The notes: generated by a model from the letters alone, not told the origin. Shown: positions 1 through 9,044, counted from the first letter of the stretch. The stretch is 64,000 nt of DNA from Arthrobacter castelli DSM 16402 (GCF_000430705.1 NZ_AUMN01000001.1:1-64000), one strand, 5' to 3'. Numbers and translations are program-made.

Positions 1-147
1 GGTGTTTCTCTCCGGCTCCGGTGAGCTATGTCGTCCACTGTTGCCGGTGCACCATGAGCACTTTCATCCGTATTCCCCATAATCGAAGACTACTTCTCGT
101 ACATCCGACAGGCGAGGAGACACCACTGGACGATGGTCAGCGAAACC

Positions 148-390
148 TTAGTTGGCGCTGGTCCTGTTATGGGCTTCGATTCCGGGTGTGGCGTTACGGC
201 CAATCAGGAACCACAGGATTGGCCCCAGAACAGGTACGGCGAGAATGATGATGACCCACACCCCCTTGGCAGCAGAGGTGTGACGACTATTGCGGCCAAC
301 ACTGATCAGTGCTGCAACCAGTAAGAGGAAATGCAGGATCAGGGGCAACAACACCGCCACTTCAAACCACATAGGGATGACGGGATTCAT
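148..390 (-). CDS. Small PLDc_N-type membrane protein
   Basis: An 80-aa protein with two hydrophobic helices (about residues 8-30 and 42-62) separated by a basic loop. It ends in a W-F-L-I-G-R motif typical of the phospholipase D N-terminal (PLDc_N) membrane domain, found alone in many actinobacterial small proteins. There is no catalytic HKD motif, so it is not an enzyme. The ATG start overlaps the stop of the upstream small membrane gene in an ATGA arrangement and is preceded by a GGGAGGA ribosome site, so the two are translationally coupled. A longer reading of the same frame is possible but would be antisense-like and arginine-rich. Function is unknown, probably envelope associated. Confidence 0.7.
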   Translation of the reverse strand: MNPVIPMWFEVAVLLPLILHFLLLVAALISVGRNSRHTSAAKGVWVIIILAVPVLGPILWFLIGRNATPGIEAHNRTSAN

Positions 391-575
391 TCTCCATTTC
401 CTCCCAGCCGCGGGGGTTCGTCGCCATGGCGGACGATCCGCAGTTTGAGCTCGGTGGTCTTGAGCTGCAGAACTTTGATCACCAAGATGGCAATCCAGAT
501 GCCCAGCACCGCTACAGCAACCACAAAGACGAAATACAGAATTGCGACAATTCCGAACCCAGCAGCCATTTCCAT
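387..575 (-). CDS. Small single-pass membrane protein
   Basis: A 62-aa protein with one long hydrophobic segment (about residues 4-34) followed by a charged cytoplasmic tail rich in Lys, Arg and Glu. The ATG is preceded by AAAGGGGA at a suitable distance. It is the first gene of a two-gene unit with the PLDc_N-type protein, overlapping it by 4 nt. No family recognised. The overlap and ribosome site support it as real despite its size. Confidence 0.55.
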   Translation of the reverse strand: MEMAAGFGIVAILYFVFVVAVAVLGIWIAILVIKVLQLKTTELKLRIVRHGDEPPRLGGNGE

Positions 576-786
576 GGAGTCGATTTCCCCTTTGATGTTG
601 AGACGTTGTGCTCATGTTAGTTGATTGCTTCCGTCGGCATCGCCTGCACTGAAGTCGACATCCGGAATCGCGGCAAGGAGCAGCTTCTCAGTCGCCTTGG
701 CCAACATCCGGCCCTTCCCGCAGCACGATCGGGTTACGGACTCTGCGGAGATGCGCGTGTACGTTCAGGATTGACATGATTGCCCC

Positions 787-1326
787 ATGACAACCGTGAC
801 CGGAGACTTCGAGCTGAACATCGACGAGTTGCGGGTTGTCGCGCGCTACGTGTCTGAAATCGCTCGGGAGCTCCTGCCCACTTTCGAGGAGGCAGTTCAC
901 GGCGATTCCCGGCCACGGGTGGCCATTGACGCTGCCTGGGAGTTCGTCAGCGGCGCGCGAAGGACCAAGCTTCAGCGCGTTGCCTCGTTGGCCGCGCACC
1001 GAGCCGCCAAGGATGCGCCTACCGAGGTCTCCCGGCTGGCTGCGCAAGCTGCCGGGGATGCCGCCTCTGCCGCCTACCTACACCCGATCGCCAAGGCTCA
1101 CCAGGTAGGTCACATTCTTCGGGCCCCTGCGAATGCGGCACGCGTAGCTGAGATCTACGCTGGCGACGATCCACGGGCAGCAGATGAGATGCTCTCGGTG
1201 GCGCGCGATCGAGCCACACCCGTACTGATCGAGGTCCTTTGCCGGTATCCCACCGCCCCACGCGGCAAGAGCCGCCCCGCGGAGCTCATGTTCGTCTTGG
1301 ATGCCGCCATGCGCGCGTCCCGCTGA
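787..1326 (+). CDS. Putative immunity-like protein (Imm-5-like family)
   Basis: A 179-aa soluble, helix- and alanine-rich protein resembling a widespread actinobacterial family often annotated as putative immunity protein or, wrongly, as exonuclease SbcC. Conserved-looking stretches include ELRVVARYV near the N-terminus, RTKLQRVASL and AYLHPIAKAHQVGHIL in the middle, and ATPVLIEVLCRYP near the end. No toxin gene lies beside it: upstream is a leftward membrane gene pair and downstream a separate epimerase. The immunity role is a family-level label only, not shown by this context. Confidence 0.6.
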   Translation: MTTVTGDFELNIDELRVVARYVSEIARELLPTFEEAVHGDSRPRVAIDAAWEFVSGARRTKLQRVASLAAHRAAKDAPTEVSRLAAQAAGDAASAAYLHPIAKAHQVGHILRAPANAARVAEIYAGDDPRAADEMLSVARDRATPVLIEVLCRYPTAPRGKSRPAELMFVLDAAMRASR

Positions 1327-1432
1327 CCGATCGGCCTGCGGACACGTCTGTTAGGACGCTAGCTAGCGATTGGGTCTTACGCTGGCGGACGAATCGGTTG
1401 TCTGGGAGGGGCTGCTGAGGTTAGCTGTTGAG

Positions 1433-2428
1433 ATGCGAAATGTATTGGTGCTTGGGGGTACTGCCTGGCTCGGTCGTAAGATCACTGAGCGATTGTTGGC
1501 GAGCGGCGATAAAGTGACCTGTTTGGCTCGCGGGGAGTCGGGCCAGCCCTCTGCTGAAGCCGATTTTGTGCAGGCCGAGCGGAGGGCCGCAGGTGCCTAC
1601 ACAGCCGTGGCAAGCCAACATTGGGACGAGGTCATAGAACTCGCCTACGAGCCTGACCTTGTGACGGGAGCGCTGGACGCGCTAGCCGGGAAAGCGACAC
1701 ACTGGACCTTGGTCTCGTCCGTCTCCGTATATGCGAGCAACTCTGAACCCAATGCCGACGAGACCGCTGAGCTGCTCGACCCGGTCGATCTGGAGGACTA
1801 CGGGCAGGCGAAGGTGGCTGCTGAGCGGACTTCGAGGGAAGCGTTGGGCGATCGGCTCCTCATCGTCCGGCCGGGCTTGATTGCCGGCCCGGGTGATGGA
1901 AGTGACCGATTCAGCTACTGGGTCAGCCGTTTCGCTCTCGCTGCCAATGAGCCAGTCCTGACGCCCGTGACCGACAACCGGGCAGTGCAGGTAATCGACG
2001 TGCAGGACCTGGCTAACTGGATTGTGAGAGCAGGACGGGAAGGCATCACCGGAGTCATTAACGCCACCGGCGATCAGTACCCTCTGGCGGACGTGCTCGC
2101 TCTGGCCGCCGGCGTAGCCGACTTCAACGGGCGGATGGTGAGCGCTGACGACGAGTGGCTCCGAAGCAACGATGTGCGGTACTGGGCCGGACCACGGTCA
2201 CTGCCGCTATGGCTGCCCGAAGTTGATGTGCCATTCGCCCAGAGAGACAACTCCGCATTCCACGCCGCCAGAGGTGACCTCAGCGATCTCCGGCAGACAA
2301 TGCAACGCATCCTGGATGCTGAGAAATCGGAGGGTCTCAACCGGGTACGCAGATCCGGACTGAGCCGTGACGAAGAGATGCTGCTGCTCGACCAGCTTTC
2401 TCAAGAATCAAACCTGCAAAACCAATGA
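1433..2428 (+). CDS. NAD-dependent epimerase/dehydratase-like protein
   Basis: A 331-aa extended short-chain dehydrogenase/reductase. The N-terminus carries the Rossmann nucleotide-binding glycine motif GGTAWLG right after the first strand. There follow SSVSVYAS (active-site Ser region), a DYGQAKVAAE segment supplying the Tyr-x-x-x-Lys-like pair, and RPGLIAGPGDGSDR typical of the substrate half. The start at 1433 puts the Rossmann strand at the very N-terminus; an upstream in-frame start at 1370 would add 21 unrelated residues. Substrate unknown. The nearest resemblance is to atypical SDR reductases acting on sugar nucleotides or secondary metabolites. It appears monocistronic. Confidence 0.75.
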   Translation: MRNVLVLGGTAWLGRKITERLLASGDKVTCLARGESGQPSAEADFVQAERRAAGAYTAVASQHWDEVIELAYEPDLVTGALDALAGKATHWTLVSSVSVYASNSEPNADETAELLDPVDLEDYGQAKVAAERTSREALGDRLLIVRPGLIAGPGDGSDRFSYWVSRFALAANEPVLTPVTDNRAVQVIDVQDLANWIVRAGREGITGVINATGDQYPLADVLALAAGVADFNGRMVSADDEWLRSNDVRYWAGPRSLPLWLPEVDVPFAQRDNSAFHAARGDLSDLRQTMQRILDAEKSEGLNRVRRSGLSRDEEMLLLDQLSQESNLQNQ

Positions 2429-2506
2429 TCTCGGTTCATCGAGAGCTCCCATTGGACGATCCCTCAGGGGACGTGGGTCCGCTTCGCGGCAAGCGCGAGA
2501 GTGTGA

Positions 2507-2749
2507 TTAGGGCAGCAGATCCCAGAATTGCCTTCTGGCGGGCATAGCGTGGATCACCATCTCTTCGCCACTCTCAAACACCAGCACAACAGTCTCAAGC
2601 AAGCGAGCCCGCGTGTCGAAGCCGAGCCGCAACTCACGATGTGGCCACTCACCCTCCTCAAGGGGTTCGATCCACTGGGACCAGTCGGCTGCCTGGACGG
2701 CGTCCTCGGGCGTCACCCCGTGCTTGAGTGCGTTGGCGTGAACCCCCAC
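2507..2749 (-). CDS. BrnT-like toxin of a toxin-antitoxin pair
   Basis: An 80-aa protein encoded just after and overlapping (37 nt) a ribbon-helix-helix antitoxin gene. The KHGV motif near the N-terminus followed by a DAVQA helix, the Arg-Glu-rich middle and the C-terminal MPARRQFW segment recall BrnT-type ribonuclease toxins (RelE-like fold), though it is slightly short. Gene order here is antitoxin first, unlike the classic brnT-brnA order, so the exact subfamily is uncertain. Likely activity is mRNA cleavage. Control is probably by the partner antitoxin through the shared promoter. Confidence 0.6.
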   Translation of the reverse strand: MGVHANALKHGVTPEDAVQAADWSQWIEPLEEGEWPHRELRLGFDTRARLLETVVLVFESGEEMVIHAMPARRQFWDLLP

Positions 2750-2979
2750 GCCGCAAAGTCAACCAGGGCGCGGCGGATGGCCTCCGAGCGTGACAGGTGC
2801 TCTCGCTCGGCCAGCTCGTCCAGCGCTGCGATCTCCTCGGCAGTGAGGCGCACGGCAACGACCTGCATCGGCTCAGCACCGCGACCGGGGCGACCGCGTC
2901 CGCGACGCTTCAATTCCTCGACATCATAACCAGCTTCTGCCTCGTCTGCCCACTTCTGGATCTGCTCGTCAGTGACCAT
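2713..2979 (-). CDS. Ribbon-helix-helix (CopG/Arc-type) antitoxin
   Basis: An 88-aa protein whose residues about 45-80 form a ribbon-helix-helix DNA-binding unit: a strand VVAVRLT, then EEIAALDELA and HLSRSEAIRRAL helices. The N-terminal half is charged and carries an RGRGRPGRG basic stretch. The ATG at 2979 follows an AT-rich segment (TATACGAT about 15 nt upstream) that could be a -10 element lying next to the start, fitting autorepression. The 3' end overlaps the toxin gene by 37 nt. This is one of three toxin-antitoxin pairs in the window. Confidence 0.75.
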   Translation of the reverse strand: MVTDEQIQKWADEAEAGYDVEELKRRGRGRPGRGAEPMQVVAVRLTAEEIAALDELAEREHLSRSEAIRRALVDFAAWGFTPTHSSTG

Positions 2980-3204
2980 AAACAAATCGTATAACGAAAA
3001 TAGTCTGTGCGGTAGAGGCCGGGGAAAGCGTCCGACCATCGGCACGAGTGTGTGCCGAGCCACAGAAGCCATCCCGGTTGAGGATCGGCTTACGACACCT
3101 CTCCCAAGCGGTTGCTCGATGTACCACGCGGATGACGGTTCACGTCCATAAGCAGATGGTCGCGCGGAGCATGTCGGTAACGAATAGGACGCGGGGTGGT
3201 TTGC

Positions 3205-4068
3205 TCATGCGCCGCCGCCCTGCGCCGCGTCCGCGAGGGTTTCGACCGCGAGATTGCCCAGGGCATTGCCGGCCAGGGGACTGTCGCCGGTGACCACGAG
3301 CCGGTCGCGGTGCACTGCCCCGGTCATGTCGTCGTTGACCACGGTCACACCGCGCTCGCGCAGTCGCTGGGAAAGCAGCCAGGTCATCGGGCCGGGCAGG
3401 TAGCCGATGTCGACGTTGGCACCGGAATCGAGCGCGTCGGGGAAGGAACAGATGCTGTAACCGGCGAACAGTGAATCACCGTTGTCATCCTTGGCGGCCA
3501 ACAGGGCCGCCGGACCGTGGCACAGAGTGATTACCACGCGGTCATTTTTGAGGAACCAAGCGACGGTCTCGCCGATCACTGGATCATCGACCATGTTGAT
3601 CATCGCGCCGTGCCCGCCTGGGATGAAGACCGCAGCGTAGTCGCTGCCGTCACCGAGGTCATTCTCGAGCACGTCGGAGAGCTTCCTGGGGCTCTCGGTC
3701 TGCGGCAGCAGTTGCTCGTAGGCATCCTTGACGGCCACATCCTCCGCAGGGAAGGCCCACAACTCAAACTTCATCAGGTTGCCCGATGCGGTCGCGACCT
3801 CGATCTCGTAGCCAGCGGCCTGCAGATGCAGCACCGGCAACAGCGTCTCGACCGGGTGGTTGCCTGTGGAGAAGAAGCGGTCGCCATCCACCCGCAGGTA
3901 TCGCTCGTCGGCGCCGATCAGCAGTATCTTTCGCCGAGCGGCAGTGGTCTCCGAGTGGTCGGCTCCGTCGAAGTCGGTGCGCGACGGCACGTACTCACCC
4001 AGCGAGTATGGGGAGGGAAAGAATGCGTTGTGCTCGGCCTGATCGGGTGTGGGTTCTTTCGATGTCAT
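3205..4068 (-). CDS. hchA: Hsp31-type protein/nucleotide deglycase (DJ-1/PfpI superfamily)
   Basis: A 287-aa protein matching Hsp31/HchA in length and layout: a family-specific N-terminal extension (SPYSLGEYVP), Glu74 in the HPVE segment, and the nucleophile elbow with Cys183-His184 in TLCHGPAALL. IPGGHGAM near residue 150 is the usual oxyanion region. Family members reverse glycation by methylglyoxal and glyoxal and act as holdase chaperones in the cytoplasm. The ATG is preceded by AAGGGGA. It is a single gene, with no neighbour in an obvious operon. Confidence 0.9.
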   Translation of the reverse strand: MTSKEPTPDQAEHNAFFPSPYSLGEYVPSRTDFDGADHSETTAARRKILLIGADERYLRVDGDRFFSTGNHPVETLLPVLHLQAAGYEIEVATASGNLMKFELWAFPAEDVAVKDAYEQLLPQTESPRKLSDVLENDLGDGSDYAAVFIPGGHGAMINMVDDPVIGETVAWFLKNDRVVITLCHGPAALLAAKDDNGDSLFAGYSICSFPDALDSGANVDIGYLPGPMTWLLSQRLRERGVTVVNDDMTGAVHRDRLVVTGDSPLAGNALGNLAVETLADAAQGGGA

Positions 4069-4714
4069 CGCCGTTCCCCTTTGTGGGTTGTGATTCCGGC
4101 CTGTCTCAGGTCTCAGTCTCGGTGGCCAGGCAGATAATCATGCTGAACACTCCACCATTCTGCCACCGGCGCGTGCTCAGGTCAGCCCCCTATCGGTACT
4201 TGCAACTGACGGAGGTCTTTGCCGCGGTGCTTCACCTCGCGTCCCGCAAGCCGAACCTCCACCGGACAAACCCAGCTCTGACCAGCAACGTTGAAGTGTC
4301 GCGGCCGAGACCGTCCCAATTGACCCGTCCGGTGATCTGTCCGGTGACGGGGCGGGCGCTATACGGAACACCTGCTGCGACACCTAGAAGATGTCGAGGG
4401 TGTCGGAATTGACATGCCACCCAACCTGTAACCCCAACCCTCCCGAGACCAGAACGCACCTGTATTAACCAATGGGTACCCACTCAACAGGACGCATACT
4501 TATACAGTTCCAGCCGCGCCACCAGTATGGCCACTGGTGACACGAAGTCCGGAAATTTACAGTTTGACGCGGAACCTAGCTAGCGGAACCTACACCACGG
4601 GTTAACAAACCAGTCAGCAAACCAGGTCGCACCACTGGACCTTGTTCGTAACCGCCGTGTCGGTTCCCTGCGTCCGTCAGGGCCTGGTCGTTGCCTGGAT
4701 ATGACCCGTTGCAA
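4069..4714. other. Gene-poor stretch, no feature recognised
   Basis: About 650 bases between the deglycase start and the zapE remnant. Short open frames exist on both strands, but none has a ribosome site, family resemblance or plausible composition. No RNA gene, terminator-grade hairpin or repeat was seen. Because it borders a decayed gene it may be degraded coding sequence. Confidence 0.5.
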
Positions 4715-5179
4715 GCAGTTAGGAGCCAGCTGAGCGTCCGTAAGGCATCAGGCCGGCCTTCCGCCGTCGTACTGAGTTCCTCCAGGCTGAAGCCCGACGT
4801 GATATACATCGGCATGCCCCGGTCACAGACGATGTCCACGAGGTTGATGAACCGCTGCTGTGCTTCCGGGTCCAATCGAGGACGTCGTGGCCTCACATGT
4901 CTGGGCGAAGGTAGTCCATAACTCTTCCGGTCGTGCAGCCACCACGGTGAACTGCCGTTTCCGCACCCGCAGGTCAGTAGCTTCGCCCGGTTCCGGGGCT
5001 CGTACTCCATGGTTGGCCAGCTGCTCCCTCGTCCCCGGAGCCAACCAGTTCCCGCTTCCAGCGATGCCTGTCCCATCACCGGAATCGTGGACATGGAACT
5101 CGTCGAAGTACAGCAGCCGCACGCCGTCGGTCAGTTCCGCCACGGCACGCTCGACGGCGTCGGCCTCCCTGGTGCTCAT
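4715..5179 (-). pseudogene. zapE: Remnant of ZapE/AFG1-type ATPase gene
   Basis: Two overlapping leftward frames together carry pieces of a ZapE (AFG1-like) P-loop ATPase. The first (from 5179) has the Walker B region RLLYFDEFHVHD, then jumps directly to the later GNWLAPGTREQLANHGVR and ELWTTFAQTCEATTS segments, so roughly 70-80 residues are missing in between. The second, in another frame (about 4878 to 4720), continues with LDPEAQQRFINLVDIVCDRG and the C-terminal LRTLSWLL helix. The Walker A half is absent; upstream sequence belongs to the acyl-CoA synthetase. The reading therefore is internal deletion, frameshift and 5' truncation. ZapE acts on FtsZ rings in proteobacteria; no function is expected here. 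Confidence 0.75.
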
Positions 5180-5273
5180 GGCGCTTGGAGTCGCCGAACA
5201 CGTAAAGACTCCGCGGCCGGCCGCTGCGGAATCTGCGGACCGGGCTGTTCCTGCCCCGGCACAGTGTCCGAAG

Positions 5274-6965
5274 TCAGCCGAGACCGAGCCTGTCGACCGC
5301 TTCCTGGCGCATTTCCACTTTCCGGATCTTGCCGGAGACCGTCATCGGGAAGGCTTCGCGCACGTCGACATAACGGGGAATCTTGTAGTGCGCCAGCCGT
5401 CCCCGGCAGAACTGGTCCACGTCCTCGGCGGTGAGGATCCCGGCATCGGGCTTGAGGATGATGCAGGCCATCAGTTCCTCGCCGTACCGGTCGTCGGGGA
5501 CACCGATCACCTGTACGTCCTGCACGCCCGGATGCTGGTAGAGGAACTCTTCGATCTCGCGGGGATAGATGTTCTCCCCGCCGCGGATTACCATGTCCTT
5601 GATCCGCCCCTCGATGGTGATGTACCCGTCGTCGTCCATCCTGGCCAGGTCGCCGGTGCGCATCCAGCCTTTGCTGTCGACCGCCTCGCTGGTCTTCTCC
5701 GGTGCGTTCCAGTAGCCCTGCATCACGCTGTACCCTCGGGTGCACAACTCCCCCAGTTCGCCGCGTTCGACGACGCCGCCGGTGACCGGGTCGAGCACCT
5801 GGTTTTCCAGGTGCGGCATGGTCCGGCCCACCGTCTCGGTGCGCTTGGCCAGGGTGTCGTCCGGCCTGGTCATCGTGGAGACGGGAGATGTTTCGGTCAT
5901 GCCATAGCAAATGGCGACCTCACCCATGTTCATCTCGTTGACCACCCTCTTCATGATCTCAACGGGGCAGGTGGAACCGGCCATCACCCCGGTCCGCAAC
6001 GTGGACAGGTCGTAGTGGCTGAAGTTGTCCAGGGCCAGTTCTCCAATGAACATGGTCGGGACGCCGTAGAGGGAGGTTCCGCCATAGTCCTGCACCGCCT
6101 GCAGGGTTGCGGCCGGGCTGAAGCTGCGGGCGGGGATGATGGTGGCGGCGCCGTGCGACAGCGCGTTGAGGTTGCCGATCACCATGCCAAAGCAGTGGTA
6201 GAACGGCACCGGAATCACCACCCGGTCCTGTTCGGTGTAGCGGAGCAGCTCGCCGATGAAGAACCCGTTGTTCAGGATGTTGTGGTGGGTCAGCGTGGCG
6301 CCCTTGGGAAAACCCGTGGTCCCGGAGGTGTACTGCAGGTTGATCGCGTCGTGCTGATCCAGTCCGGCCATCCGCTCCTTCAGGGCGGCACCGCCGACAT
6401 CGGCGGAGCGGTCCAGGACCTGGCCGAAGGTGAATTCGCCGGTCCCGCCAGCGCCGCTGCCTGCTCCCCTGTCGCCGCCGTCGTCGTCCGCTCCGCCGTC
6501 GTCCGCCCGGGCTTCAATGAGCACCAGTTCCGCTAAATCCGGGCAGGCCTGAACAGCCTCCCGTGCCATGGACACGTAATCGCTGTTTTTGTCCGACGGC
6601 GCGACCACCAGCATCCGCATGCCGCACTGTTTGGCAACGAATTGCAGCTCGTGCGAGCGGTAGGCGGGATTCACATTGACCAGAATCGCCCCGGCCTTCG
6701 CCGTGGCGTACTGCAGGATGGTCCATTCGGCGCAGTTGGGCGACCAGATGCCAATCCGGTCCCCTTTGTTGATTCCCATGGCGAGCAGGCCGCGTGCCAG
6801 CCGGTCGACGTCGTCGTTGAGTTCTGCGTAGGTCCAGCGACGCCCGGTCTCCGCTTCGATCAACCCATCCCGCCGGCCGAACTGCGCGGCGGTCTGTTCA
6901 AAGTGGTCGCCGATGGTGGCTTGCAGCAGCGGCTGGTCGGATGAGGCTGATGTGTAGGACTGCAA
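5274..6965 (-). CDS. AMP-binding acyl-CoA synthetase
   Basis: A 563-aa ANL-superfamily enzyme that would activate a carboxylic acid to acyl-AMP and then acyl-CoA. Motifs seen are YTSGTTGFPKG (phosphate-binding loop), CYGMTETSP (A5), GWMRTGDLA with the catalytic Asp (A7), the hinge RIKDMVIRGGENIYP (A8) and the C-terminal SGKIRK lysine motif (A10). An Asp/Gly-rich linker (about residues 155-180) is an unusual insertion in the N-domain. The start is TTG with an AGGAGA ribosome site 7 nt upstream. It resembles medium/long-chain fatty-acyl-CoA synthetases of Actinobacteria; the chain length cannot be read from sequence. It stands alone between the zapE remnant and the thioredoxin terminator. Confidence 0.9.
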   Translation of the reverse strand: MQSYTSASSDQPLLQATIGDHFEQTAAQFGRRDGLIEAETGRRWTYAELNDDVDRLARGLLAMGINKGDRIGIWSPNCAEWTILQYATAKAGAILVNVNPAYRSHELQFVAKQCGMRMLVVAPSDKNSDYVSMAREAVQACPDLAELVLIEARADDGGADDDGGDRGAGSGAGGTGEFTFGQVLDRSADVGGAALKERMAGLDQHDAINLQYTSGTTGFPKGATLTHHNILNNGFFIGELLRYTEQDRVVIPVPFYHCFGMVIGNLNALSHGAATIIPARSFSPAATLQAVQDYGGTSLYGVPTMFIGELALDNFSHYDLSTLRTGVMAGSTCPVEIMKRVVNEMNMGEVAICYGMTETSPVSTMTRPDDTLAKRTETVGRTMPHLENQVLDPVTGGVVERGELGELCTRGYSVMQGYWNAPEKTSEAVDSKGWMRTGDLARMDDDGYITIEGRIKDMVIRGGENIYPREIEEFLYQHPGVQDVQVIGVPDDRYGEELMACIILKPDAGILTAEDVDQFCRGRLAHYKIPRYVDVREAFPMTVSGKIRKVEMRQEAVDRLGLG

Positions 6966-7107
6966 GCTCGGTCTCCTTCGTGGACGGTCATCCTGCTTCG
7001 AAGCACGCTACCAAAGCCATGTGCGCCGTGCCACATCCTGCGAAGGGGCACACGGGCCTCCCCTGGAGGCCACGCCCGGTGCCGGAGCACGCATGTCTGA
7101 AGGGCGC

Positions 7108-7142
7108 AAAAAGCTCCGCAGGGTGTCCCTGCGGAGCTTTTT
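7108..7142 (-). terminator. Rho-independent terminator of thioredoxin gene
   Basis: A perfect 16-bp inverted repeat (AAAAAGCTCCGCAGGG, 3-nt loop, complementary arm) ending in a T run on either strand, so it could act in both directions. It follows the leftward thioredoxin gene. A second perfect 7-bp hairpin without a T run lies at 7186-7206, closer to the stop codon. Confidence 0.85.
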
Positions 7143-7213
7143 GGCGGCCCTCACTGGCCGGTTGCGGCCGTTCGCTGGCCGATCAGGCGCAACGGTCAAT
7201 TGCGCCGATAAGA

Positions 7214-7621
7214 CTAGCTGGCGGACTCGTCCTTTTCCCCACTGCCTTCGTCCGCGGTTTCGTTCTCGCGCTCGGCGATCTCGGCATGCACCTTCTCCAT
7301 ATCCAGATCCTTGACCGCGTCGATGACCTGGTCCAGTTGTGCAGCATTGAGCGCACCCGGCTGGGAGAAGACCAGAACCTTCTCCCGGAAGGCCATCAGG
7401 GTTGGGATGGAGGTAATTCCCGCGGCGGAGGCGAGCTGCTGCTCGGCCTCGGTGTCCACCTTGGCGAAAACGATGTCGTCATGCTTCTCGGAGACGGCTT
7501 CGTACGTCGGTGCGAACTGTTTGCACGGCTGGCACCAGTCGGCCCAGAAGTCAACGAACACAATGTTGTTGTCTTCAAGTGTGGGAGCCAAGCTTGCTTC
7601 GGTAACTTCTACAGTAGCCAT
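7214..7621 (-). CDS. Thioredoxin with WCQPC active site
   Basis: A 135-aa thioredoxin fold protein. The redox site is WCQPCK (Cys30, Cys33) instead of the canonical WCGPC; the cis-proline is in SIPTLMAF. The core ends near residue 108 and is followed by an acidic Glu/Asp/Ser-rich tail of about 25 residues, not usual in TrxA. It is cytoplasmic, with no signal peptide. Likely role is disulfide reduction of client proteins, fitting the stress genes nearby. The Gln between the cysteines probably shifts redox potential, which is inference. Confidence 0.88.
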   Translation of the reverse strand: MATVEVTEASLAPTLEDNNIVFVDFWADWCQPCKQFAPTYEAVSEKHDDIVFAKVDTEAEQQLASAAGITSIPTLMAFREKVLVFSQPGALNAAQLDQVIDAVKDLDMEKVHAEIAERENETADEGSGEKDESAS

Positions 7622-7769
7622 TCCCCTACGCTAACTTCCCCGGCCGCTGCACAACAGGCTGTTCGCTGAGCGCATGACACCATGGCCGGTTACAAAGGGG
7701 CAAAACCGGCGTAGGCTGGCTTGCACCACGATTGCCATTTTGGACATATCCACCTGTCGGGAGTTCCTC

Positions 7770-8639
7770 ATGAAATCGCTGCCGTTGCTGGAATCAGTAC
7801 AACACCTGGAGAAGGCCTCGTGGCTGGATCCGGCCATCAAAACCGTCAACCGCATCGTGAAAAAGGCCGTGCCGCAGCGCGATGTCAGGGACCTGCTCCA
7901 TGGCGTGCCGTTAGGGCACCCGCTGCACCCGGCGGTGGTGCAATTACCGCTGGGAGCATGGGCCTCGGCGTCCATCCTTGACCTCTTTCCCGGGAACGAA
8001 AAGACCTCCACCCTGCTGGTTGGCACCGGGATCGCCGGTGTAATGCCGGCCGCCGCTTCCGGCCTGATCGACTGGTCCAAGGCAGGGCGGGGCGCGCAGC
8101 GGACCGGCTTGGTGCACGCAGCGGTCAATGCGGCCGCCACCAGCTTCTATTGGGTCTCGCTGATCCAGCGCTGCACCGGCCACCACCGGGCCGGCAAGGT
8201 CTTCAGCGCAATTGGCTTCGCCACCGCCTCGGCAAGTGGGTTCCTGGGCGGGCATGTGGCCTACCGGCAGGGCGTCGGCATGAGCCGGGTCATCGATATT
8301 GCCGGCCAAGTCCCGTCGGGCTGGCAACGCGTCACGACGCTGGATTCCCTCAGCGACGGGCAATTGGCCAAGGGCCTGGTCGGCGAGACGCCGCTGGTGC
8401 TGCTCCGCCGCGGACAAACCGTCCACGCACTGGTGGACACCTGCAGCCACCTGGGCGGGCCGCTCAATGAAGGCAAAATGATCGACGACGGCGATCCTTG
8501 TGTCGAGTGCCCGTGGCACAAGAGCGTGTTCTCCATGCGTACCGGCGGAGTCGTTCACGGACCTGCAACTGCGCCACAGCCGCGTTTCGAGACGCGGATC
8601 GTCGAGGGCACAGTGGAGGCCCGCCTCCAGCAGCCGTAG
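7770..8639 (+). CDS. Membrane-anchored Rieske [2Fe-2S] protein with DUF2231 domain
   Basis: A 289-aa protein. The N-terminal two thirds is a DUF2231-type membrane domain with several hydrophobic helices, including the HPLHPAVVQLPLGAW signature near residues 50-65. The C-terminal 100 residues form a Rieske domain with ligands Cys225-x-His227 and Cys247-x-x-His250. It would carry an electron-transfer cluster at the membrane; partner unknown. The ATG at 7770 begins a good N-terminus (MKSLPLLESV) although the ribosome site is weak; an upstream start would add 32 unlikely residues. It abuts the leftward VapC gene tail to tail. Confidence 0.85.
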   Translation: MKSLPLLESVQHLEKASWLDPAIKTVNRIVKKAVPQRDVRDLLHGVPLGHPLHPAVVQLPLGAWASASILDLFPGNEKTSTLLVGTGIAGVMPAAASGLIDWSKAGRGAQRTGLVHAAVNAAATSFYWVSLIQRCTGHHRAGKVFSAIGFATASASGFLGGHVAYRQGVGMSRVIDIAGQVPSGWQRVTTLDSLSDGQLAKGLVGETPLVLLRRGQTVHALVDTCSHLGGPLNEGKMIDDGDPCVECPWHKSVFSMRTGGVVHGPATAPQPRFETRIVEGTVEARLQQP

Positions 8640-9044
8640 TCAGGCGGTGACAAGGCGCACACTTACTTCAGGAAGTTCTCCGAAGCGGGCGCGTTCGTCG
8701 GTGGTCAGCAGTATCCGGTCAGAGGCCCGGGCAGTAGCCGCGATGATGAGGTCGTGCGCGCCCCTCTTGCCACCGCTGCGTTGAACGTGGGCCAGTAGCG
8801 CGGCGTGATGTTCGGCGACGCCCCGGTCATACTCATGGACCGGCAGGACTTGGAGGACCTCATCGAGGAAAGCGCGCTGTGCGGCCGCGCGCCCGGGATC
8901 GGTATCGAGCAAGGTTCCGGCGAGGTATTCGGCCACGGCGACGGCAGGCATTGCCACGTCGTCACCGTCTGCCAGCGCGGCGACATCCACGTGTCCGCGG
9001 GCGCCGGCGATGACGACACCGCTGTCGAGGATTAGTCGCGCCAC
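8640..9044 (-). CDS. VapC-type PIN-domain toxin
   Basis: A 134-aa PIN ribonuclease. The acidic metal-binding residues are visible: Asp7 in LILDSG, Glu39 in VAVAEYL, Asp98 in HDLIIAATA and Asp116 in LTTDER. Family members cleave tRNA or rRNA in an Mg-dependent way and arrest growth when released from the antitoxin. The gene overlaps the upstream antitoxin gene by 13 nt, giving a standard bicistronic toxin-antitoxin unit. Its 3' end meets the Rieske gene with no gap. Confidence 0.85.
   Translation of the reverse strand: MARLILDSGVVIAGARGHVDVAALADGDDVAMPAVAVAEYLAGTLLDTDPGRAAAQRAFLDEVLQVLPVHEYDRGVAEHHAALLAHVQRSGGKRGAHDLIIAATARASDRILLTTDERARFGELPEVSVRLVTA

Noticed and set aside
4860..6536. Plus-strand frame opposite the acyl-CoA synthetase
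   Set aside because: Antisense to an intact enzyme with all ANL motifs.
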